From Celoporthe dispersa (Eukaryota; Ascomycota; Sordariomycetes; Diaporthales; Cryphonectriaceae): a stretch of 64,000 nt of DNA. Below are positions 56,593 through 64,000 of this stretch, one piece after another. The position numbers and the translations under genes are program-made. Location of the stretch: the NCBI GenBank assembly GCA_016584495.1, contig WAID01000007.1:2900001-2964000 (forward strand), in the 5' to 3' direction. The notes beneath the pieces were generated by a model. The model made no database searches. It was not told the DNA's origin and worked only from the letters and a program-made list of their open reading frames with translations. The first letter of the stretch is position 1; each line of letters starts with the position of its first letter.

Positions 56593-57492
56593 GGGGAGGC
56601 GAGGAAGATCGGACATGTGGGCCCCCCCCTCCCTCCTAGGATGGAGGACGTGGGAGGTGTTGGTTGGGGATGACACGACATAAACACACACACACGCACA
56701 CACACACATACATGCCCGCAGCACGTATGGTCTGCCGGCCTTCACTTGACTTGACCTTCGATTCGTCTTCAGGTCACGGACGGAAGTGCTCCAACACCGT
56801 GGCCTTTTAGGGTGGGGATCATGAGTGGCGTTCAACGGAAGGGTGAAGAGGTCCTCTCTTTTTTTTTTCTTCTTTTCTTCCCCCTCCCTTTTTCTTTCTT
56901 CTTCTTTTTTTACCTTTCTGATATCGAACCTGAAACGTCTATCACAAAGACGCAGGAGACCTTTTTTTTTTTTAACGCCTTTTTCTTTCCTTTTTTCTAT
57001 TTCTCTTCTTTCCACATTGATGTACGCTTATGATCAGCTGTATGTCACGATTGAAAATGACTTCAAGATAGAGATGCCTACTATCATACCAAGCTCGTTG
57101 AACCTCTTGTCCTCCTGTCTTGTGCTGCTCATTTCCTCCACGAGTCATTGACGATGGGGGTTGCATCAGACCCTGTATTCAATTCGTGGGCGTAAAGGCC
57201 GGCCCGCCGCTGTCCCAACCATGAAACTTCACATGTCTGGGAGGAGACCTTGACCACCTCGGGCCACCTTGTTAGCACCAGAGTTTGAAGGCATGTGTAT
57301 CACCTGGAGGATCGGTGGTGTTCTGGAGCAGATCATTCCGCCGAGGATCTCGGAAGGTCCAGGGCGGAATGACAAGTAACTCAGCTCATACAAGGTAAAA
57401 TATACATGTTGTATATGGGTATCATGACAGTCCGCTCTCCTGTAGAGCGCCGCTCCGATCCTAGCAGTCGTCCTGCCCTGGTGACGAGGCCA
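56593..57492. other. intergenic, secreted gene / SWC6
   Basis: About 900 bp between two facing genes. It has a CA-rich tract (about 56684-56710) and a C/T-rich block with many T runs (56855-57010). No reading frame with protein-like features was found. Confidence 0.45.
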
Positions 57493-58594
57493 CTACAGCC
57501 CATAGCGCGTGATGCACTCCTCCCGGTGAACGTCAAGACAGTCCAGGGCACAGACCCTCGTGCCGCACTTCATACACGCCACCCGGCCCCAGTACCCGCA
57601 CACCTCACAGAAGCGCCTCCTCGGGTACTGCGTGTCATCCTCCGCCCACGTGCCCCGCGCCTGGTTGTAGTTGAGCGGCGGCGCCCTCATCAGCTCTCGC
57701 AGCTCATCGTCCGTCGGCAAGGGCGGCAGCCATGATTCCAGCAGCGGGTCGGAGTCGCCAGGGCGCGCAGGCGGCGTGAAGCGTGTGAAGGGCGTGAGGA
57801 TCTTGGACTCGGGCTCGGCAGGTGTGGCAGCGGTGGTGGTGGTGACAGCAGCGTCGGGCTGGGCGTTCTCTTCGGGCTGTGGTGGTGGTGCATCTGTCAT
57901 GGTGACATCTGGGTCCGGTGCTGGTGTCGGCGCCGAGGGCTTCCTGCTGTTGTTGGTCGACCTCCCCTGGAGCCTCCCGCCGCCGATGACGAGGCTCCTC
58001 CTTTCCTGTGCGCCGCGCCCCCAGCTGCAGCAGCCCTCTTGTTTCCACCAGCCGCAGGAGCCGGCACCGGCGTCCCCGCCGCGCTGTGCCCAGCGCTCCC
58101 CGCGGATGCAGCAGCGCCAGCAGCACCAGCACCAGCGCCACCGCCACCAGTCCCACCCCCCCCTCGCCCGCCCCTGTCTGCGCCCTGCTCCACGCCTCAA
58201 AGTCGTCAAGGTGATTCGCAAACGTCTTCTGGCTGGCCAGGATCCTGCGCACGTTCGGCGTGTGCCCACGTATCTTGCCGTCCCGATCGCGCCCGCCGCC
58301 GCCGGGGATGGAGATCTGGGCAGCCCCGCCGCCGAGGCTGTCGCGCTGCAGCTGCTCGATCTCCTTCTGCAGCCTCGCGTCGTGGCGCGCCGAGACGTCG
58401 CTGTGGTGCGCGGCGGAGGACCCGGGGGCGGTGGCGCCCTGGCGCGCGGCGCGCTTGTTGCGGTTGACATGGAGGTGGACGGCGCTGACGGACTTGGACG
58501 GGTTCGAGGGGCCGGCGGTGTCGGTGACATAGGCCCAGCCTGGGGCGTGGGTGGTCTTGGTACTTGCTACCTCTATGACGCCGAAGTTGTTCAT
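57493..58594 (-). CDS. SWC6: SWR1-complex HIT zinc-finger subunit (two frameshifts)
   Basis: Subunit of the SWR1 chromatin remodeller, which loads histone H2A.Z; also called Vps71. Single exon, about 367 aa after two missing bases are allowed for. The start MNNFGVIEVASTKTTHAPGW at 58594 is followed by HLHVNRNKRAARQ, a coiled segment (ARLQKEIEQLQRD) and RRILASQKTFANHLDDFEAW, usual for the Swc6 family. The middle is Ala/Gly/Ser-rich and disordered. The C-terminus is the zf-HIT domain: RRRFCEVCGYWGRVACMKCG, then TRVCALDCLDVHREECI, with the paired Cys and final His/Cys ligands. The frame breaks at an eight-C run (58156-58163) and a four-C run (57964-57967), both in the disordered part and both read as one base short. 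Because the finger and the N-terminus are both well formed, a base-call error is more likely than a pseudogene. Confidence 0.88.
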
Positions 58595-59478
58595 CGCGGG
58601 CGAGGAGGACGAGGGCCGGGAACGGGTGGTGGTGAGAAAGGAAGGGTTAAAAGGTCGATGATGGATGTTGGCAGGTTTTAGGCTTGGTGGTGGGTTTTTT
58701 GGGGAGTGGACGGGATGGGAAAGTTCGGGCCGCGGTCGGCTGGGCTTGAGGCGCACGCCCACCCTCCTCCCCCCTAATTGTATAGCTAGCGCCAGCCACT
58801 CGGGGCTGCTGAGCTTGCATGCATGGCACATGCAGTCATGTTGTGGCACAGGGACCAAGAAAGAAAAGAGGCCCAAAAAAAAAAAAAAGGGCAAGTGGAA
58901 AAGGGGTGGAGTGGCAATCAATTCCGATAGCAAAAGAGCTGCCTCACCTGATCGATCAGCGAATTTGTTGCGTATACAGCACTACAAATAGTACATACAT
59001 CAATCAACATTGTACAGTACATCCTTGCTACCATAGAGCTGTTCCAGTGGAGTCGTGGGCCCAAGTCCGGGCTCTACGAAGCTTGCTGTGTGTTAAGCTG
59101 TGCCAAATCAACGTCACGGAATTATTACACTGCCCTCTTACCAAGGTAATGAAAATAAAAAGAGGGACCCCCCTCCGCCCTCTCATGTGGGACGTCATCG
59201 GCATTTCTCGGACGGGAAGCTGGTCCAGACACGTTCTTGACCCTCTTGAGCTGCCCTCCTCAGTGGTGTGGGCCACGATTGCCGCTTGAGGAGTGCGGGA
59301 GCCGTCAATCACCTTGGTACCATCGTGGTGTTCATCGTGATGGAATACTGCCTCTCTGGTGGGTGACTTTTTTTTATGTGCCTTAATGTACAGTCTCGTA
59401 GTATTAAGCCCTTCTTCTCCCTCCTCCCTAGAACATGTGTTTAGACTCCCGCACTGCCGTATTCGTTTTTTCCTCCGT
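58595..59478. other. intergenic, SWC6 5' flank
   Basis: About 880 bp without a gene. Contains an A run of 14-15 near 58874-58888 and T runs near 59369-59376. The right end is the 3' flank of the small mitochondrial-protein gene. Confidence 0.45.
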
Positions 59479-60154
59479 CTATTTGCGCTTCTTCTCCATT
59501 GTGTCGATCTTCTCCTCGAGGGTCGTCAGGTAATTACTCATGCGCTGTGTAGCCGCCTGAAGTGCCTATCCGCGGGAGAACAAAACACTCATTAGCCAGG
59601 TCTGTCTTTTCTCCAAATAGCCAGGGCCGTTGAGGGAGCGGCGGGAGAGCGGAAGAGTACGGTTGATGATGAACAAAAGCAAGCAAGATTTGGTGCGAAT
59701 GTTGTTGTTTGTTTGTTTTTCAGGCAGAATATCGTCAGATGCAATAACGCACATAGATATCGTCCTGGAGGAGCTCGTTCGACGCCTTGTAGTCTTGCAG
59801 GATGTAGTAGTAGCTACCAGAGCCGGCGAGCGTGGCGCCGAGGAGGAAGCCGAAGAGCCTGTTTCGTCGGTGCCGGGAGCACACAGTCAGCTTAATTCTC
59901 GCGTCGGGGCGCTCTTGTGTGCAGCTCTAAGGGAGGGCGGACAGGAAGGGGGGGGGAGGAGGGGGAAGGGGAGAGGAATAGGAGACGAACCCTCCACGGA
60001 ATGCGCCCAGCGGCTTGCGAGCTGGCAGCGGTACAGCCGCGTCGGCGTACAGGCGCGGTGCTGACGACTGAAAGGTCCGGCGTGTCGCATTGTGAGCCAG
60101 GCTCGTCGAGGCGAGCGCTCGCGCTCCTGCTGAGGAGAGGATTCTCGATGCCAT
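59479..60154 (-). CDS. small mitochondrial single-pass membrane protein
   Basis: Family not named. Three exons (60154-59991, 59858-59753, 59565-59479) encode 118 aa in phase. The N-terminus MASRILSSAGARALASTS followed by HNATRRTFQSSAPRLYADA is a typical mitochondrial presequence with an RxF/SS cut region. One hydrophobic segment (GLFGFLLGATLAGSGSYYYI) follows, then a polar part (LQDYKASNELLQDDIYALQ) and a heptad-like coiled coil (RMSNYLTTLEEKIDTMEKK) ending in KRK. This is the layout of small inner-membrane proteins anchored by one helix with a coiled coil in the intermembrane space or matrix. The small exons were found through codon phase and the sharp transmembrane segment. Assembly factor or MICOS-like roles are possible but unproven. 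Confidence 0.78.
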
Positions 60155-60645
60155 CTTGGGCGGTTGGGATGTGTGGGTGTGTGCTGTCGTGGTGTGCGGG
60201 TGAGGTGTGTGTGAAGGGACGGACGGTTAATTGTCTCGCGTGCTAAGTAAAGTTGGTAGGGGTTTCCCCGGGGCCTGGGCTCGGCTACACCAATTGGACG
60301 GGGCCTTTTTAGCCGACGGCTTCGCTGCGTGCTCCTGCTGCTCGAATCCCCCTTTAGTGGTAGGGGGGCCCTGTTACTTCTACAACCTGTCATTTTCTCA
60401 ATGCAAGGAAGATTGCAGAATAGTACACGGGAAGGAAAAAAAAAAGGCAGTTTCATTATCCGAATGCTCCTCAAGGACTATTTTGACTTGTAGCCCTAAT
60501 CCCTAAAAAACCGAAAACCGAGAACAGTCCCAAAGACAGGTAGGGTGGGAAAGGAAAAAGAAAAAGAAAAAAAAAGAGAGTTACAAGCCCGGTCCCGTTT
60601 TCATCATGCAGCTCATCACAGAACACCCTACAGCCTGCGGTTCCC
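60155..60645. other. intergenic, small mito gene 5' / PDI 3'
   Basis: About 490 bp. An A-rich block (about 60545-60575) lies 70-100 bp downstream of the PDI stop and fits its 3'-processing region. No gene seen. Confidence 0.4.
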
Positions 60646-62315
60646 TCACAGCTCGTCGTGCTCGGCCTCCTTCGTCTCCTTGGCCTCCTCAGATGCCTCG
60701 GTGGCCTCAGAAGCCGCGGGCGCCACAGGGGTCTCCTCCTCAGCCTTGGACACCTTGGCCTTGTACTTGCCCTTCTCGGCAATGAAGGCGGCGATGTCCT
60801 CAACAGTCCGGGAACCGCTGTAGGTGATGGGCTCCTTCTTCGCGCCGGCAGGGTACAGCTTGATGGTGGGGAAGCCCTGGACCTCGTCGGGCACGTCGTT
60901 GCTGGTGGCGTCGACCTTGGCGATGACAACCTTGTCCTTGAACTCGGAGTTGGCGAACATGGTGCCGAGCTCCTCGTACTTGGGGGCAAGCGCCTTGCAG
61001 TGCCCGCACCAGGGCGCGTAGAACTCGATCAGGACATCCTTGGTGTCGTCAAGGACGATCTGCTCATATGTCTTGGCGACCACGACAGTCACAGGGCCGT
61101 CGTTGGTCTCGGGGATGGGCTCGGACTTGATGCTGGGCTCGATCTTGCCAGCGACGTAGTCGTCGACGAACTGCTTGATGTCCGCCTCGGTGATCTCCTT
61201 CTCCTGGTCGAAGGGGAACTTCTGGTTCTTCTCTGTGTCCTGGATGGCGAAGGCGGGGAACTGGTCCGCCTTGAGGTTCAGGTTGCCAGCGTGCGCACCA
61301 AACTGCTTGGCGTCGATGGTGGCGAAGTTGATGGCGCCACGGTGAGCCTCGGCGATGGACTTGAGCTTGTCGCTCAGCTCCTTGCGCTCCTCGGGCGTCT
61401 CGGCGAAGATGTAGGCCAGGGGCTTCTTGGCGGACATGTAGTCCGAGTAGGTCTCGGGGCCAACCTCGCCAATGAGGGGCGTGGCGGCGATCTTGGCAAA
61501 GTTCTCAATGGCCTCGACATCAAACTTGTCGGTGAAGACTGACTTGCCCTCGTCAAAGTCCTTGTAGAGCACGACAGCAGGCACCTTGATACCCTCGGCC
61601 TCGGCCAGGGCGGCATCACTGCTGGCGCCGAATGGGTAGTTATCCCGGAGCTTCTCGGCAACCTGTGTGAAGGTCTCGTTGGAGGACTTGTCGGCAGCGT
61701 CGAAGTATGCGACGAGGACGACCTTGTCGGCCTTCTTGAAGTCCTCGAGGGTGTCGGGCGTGAGGACGGAGACGGCAGGCAGAGCCTGCTTGATCATGTA
61801 GGAGGTGATGCTAGATAGCGAGGCCGGGATCAGTAAACAGCGTAGGGACCATACGGGACACGCGGGAGGGCGGGATTCTGGGACGCACGCAGCAGCTTTT
61901 CGCTGGCCCTTGTAGGGGGTGTGGTTGTCGATGCCACGGAAGACCTTGAGGGTAGGGTAGCCCTCGACACCATATTGCTGGCAGAGGTCAGACTCCTCTG
62001 TGCAGTCGACCTTGACGAGCTTGATGTCCTTCTCCTTGAGGGTGGTGGCAGCCTCTTCGTACTCGGGCGCAAGGGCCTTGCAGTGACCGCACCAAGGGGC
62101 GAAGACTGTGTCACAGGAGAGATCAGTATCGGTAGCAATCGGGGGGATGCAGGGATGCAGGGCTTGGGCGAGGGTTCCGTACATTCAGCAAGAACAATAT
62201 CGTTGCTCTTGATATACTCGTCGAAGCTGTCCTTCTTCAGCTGCGTAACATCAGATGCAGCAGCAAGAGCTGCAGCGGCCAGCAGGCCATAGACAGCCTT
62301 GCTGAGGGAAGGCAT
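60646..62315 (-). CDS. PDI1: protein disulfide isomerase
   Basis: ER-lumen oxidoreductase that forms and shuffles disulfides of secreted proteins. Three exons (62315-62183, 62105-61889, 61810-60646) encode 504 aa, usual for fungal Pdi1. The signal peptide is MPSLSKAVYGLLAAAALAAA. The first thioredoxin domain has FFAPWCGHCKALAPEYEEA (Cys 50 and 53), then two redox-inactive b and b' domains, and the second active site YAPWCGHCKALAPKYEEL lies near residue 385. A low-complexity Glu/Ala tail ends in HDEL, the ER retrieval signal. Introns of 77 and 78 bp both lie in the first third, and the first lies just upstream of the first active site. Frame intact and codons C-biased, so it is probably well expressed. 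Confidence 0.97.
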
Positions 62316-64000
62316 AGTGAATCTGTAGAAGACTGTAGAGGGGGGTGTCAATTGCTGCTTGGTATCGTCGAGCTCAAAGTCACCTTTGATAATGAGGCGC
62401 CTCTGAAAGACACAGGCGATCGATGCTGGAGCTGGGAATTTTGGACAAACCTTTGGTATAAGAAGGAAACCAACAAGCTTGGGTATGGGGAAATGCAGAG
62501 GGGTATATCAACAGGAGCAGCCAGACACACACAGCACCACAAGCCACTGCAGGGTCTCCAATGAAGGGGGGGAAAAAAAAGTGAATGAAGAACAGGTAAC
62601 CCTCTTTGAATGGAATTCAGGTGAGTTCCAAGTGAAAGGCAATGGAGGTGAAAGGTATTTCTTCAGTCGCCTGATGATAAATAATCGAGACTATGAAGAT
62701 GCCAGGTGGATCTTATCGATTTCTAATGGCCCTGGCCTGTCCTTCCGTGCTGCCTCCTTCACCCCACACAGCGGCTCGAGTGAACAGGTGTCCCTTCCAC
62801 CCTAGCGCCCCACGCAGAGAGGGCTGACTACTACCTCATAGTACCATACATAGTAGCTGAGCTCCAGGGCTGCTGTCCCGCCACCACCAACTCTGCCGGG
62901 ACCCCTAAGCTGGCATGCTGGTACACTAAGCTGTTAGGAGATTAGTGGGGGAATGGGACCTGCCTTTTGACCCCAACATCTTAGCATTCCCATGCTCGTA
63001 AAACCCCCACAATAATCAACAACTCCACTCCTATATACAGCAGTTCTCTTGCTCCAGTGATGGTTTCCTTTCTGTTGCTCGTGTGAATATGGGCCATGAG
63101 CATCAGCAGCTCAGCAGAGAGGTAAGGCTGACCTGGCCAGATGGACCAGCCTCTTCAGCGTTTCTACCCGCTGCGCTGAGGTGAGAGCGCTTCTTTGTCC
63201 TCAAGGGCCTACTATTGTCCTTTTGCCCCGGGTGGCCAATCGCGTGTTATGGACCAGATCGAGTTTGTGAGGTGGCGCTAGCCTGGATGCAGTCCAGGCT
63301 CCCAACGGAGGCCAGACGCCGTACGACACTTTCAAGCAAGCCATCGGGCGGCTCGTCCTGGCCAGACCTCCGTTCACAGTTGGTCAGCGTGGCCTTATCC
63401 TGCTCCTCCACCTACTACCAACGTTGCTCATTTTCCTAGTCTTCATGGCTCCGTATGTGAAGCTCTCGAGGCGAAAGGCCCACGAAGCACGATTCATACC
63501 TGTACCCACATCAGGTTGCCCCTCCCTCACGCCTTGAGGTCTTCGGACAGGACGGGCTGGCGGAAACGGCACACGGTGTCCTTTGTTCATTCATCCCATG
63601 AGCTTGTAACGCCCAGCGCCTTTCTTCTAGCCGCCTTCTAATCATTCTGATGTATCCTAGCTACCAGGTCCAGCCACCTAGCAGTCTTATAGCACTGTCA
63701 TCATGTCTTGTCTTGGCCCAACAACCTTCGAAAATGCAGTATCGATATGGCCCATTGTTTATAAAAGGGGATCGATAGAAGGCTACTCGTCCAGACAGCT
63801 GCTAGGCATCATAGCCTGACCAAGAGCAGATTACAGAGATGGTAAGAGAAGGACACAGAGGCTCAGAGGTTTATAAGGAGAAAGACCTTTGAAGCTCCTT
63901 ATGGGCACGGCAGATCCGGCTTGCAATGTCAGCACACCGACATCATAGACCTAGCTTTTGAGAGCTGGCCCCCGCTCCTGAAGAAGCATAGCTGCTATTT
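62316..64000. promoter_or_regulatory. PDI 5' flank and right edge
   Basis: About 1.7 kb with no recognised gene. The 250 bp next to the PDI start are the likely promoter; I could not name an unfolded-protein-response element with confidence. The rest holds only short unremarkable frames and reaches the window edge. Confidence 0.45.

Overview
The window is nuclear DNA of a filamentous ascomycete (Pezizomycotina, most likely a Sordariomycete; the genus cannot be fixed from sequence alone). The evidence is small introns of about 47-300 bp with GTRNGT donors and C/T-rich acceptors, C-ending codon bias, pyrimidine-rich promoters, a protein disulfide isomerase ending in HDEL, fungal-type proteins throughout and an intron-bearing tRNA-Arg. 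I rebuilt 20 protein genes exon by exon and one tRNA gene. No transposase, retroelement, CRISPR array or rRNA was found.

Layout, left to right. 1-7 kb: two minus-strand genes, a CCCH zinc-finger/SMR protein and an F-box/JmjC oxygenase. 7.9-12 kb: two plus-strand RNA genes, eIF4A and an Mlo3/Yra1-type mRNA export factor. 12-18.5 kb: three minus-strand genes (a disordered protein, a 6-phosphogluconate-dehydrogenase-like protein, an unrecognised conserved protein). 19-26.6 kb: valyl-tRNA synthetase facing an M1 aminopeptidase, both with apparent mitochondrial leaders. 28.4-36.2 kb: enolase, BUB1 checkpoint kinase, then APN1 AP-endonuclease on the other strand. 37-38.7 kb: tRNA-Arg(TCG) and an atypical short-chain dehydrogenase. 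38.7-44.5 kb: a gene-poor stretch with a tRNA-like relic. 44.5-54 kb: three plus-strand genes, an F-box/beta-propeller protein ending in a CaaX box, KEL3 and a WSS1/Spartan-type protease. 55.9-56.6 kb: an isolated small secreted cysteine-containing protein. 57.5-62.3 kb: three minus-strand genes (SWC6, a small mitochondrial membrane protein, PDI).

Most genes are unrelated housekeeping genes; I see no biosynthetic cluster. Loose themes are translation and RNA (eIF4A, Mlo3, ValRS, SMR protein) and genome maintenance (BUB1, APN1, WSS1, SWC6).

The main technical point is that seven reading frames, including enolase, ValRS and BUB1, are broken by single-base gains or losses, eleven in all, nearly always in G or C runs. 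Undoing each shift conceptually restores codon phase to the stop. Base-call or assembly errors explain this better than seven pseudogenes, so automated models in these genes will be wrong. The most interesting biology is the CaaX-tailed F-box protein, a PCNA-binding motif in the WSS1-type protease, a likely non-AUG mitochondrial isoform of ValRS, and a GC-AG intron between two zinc fingers.
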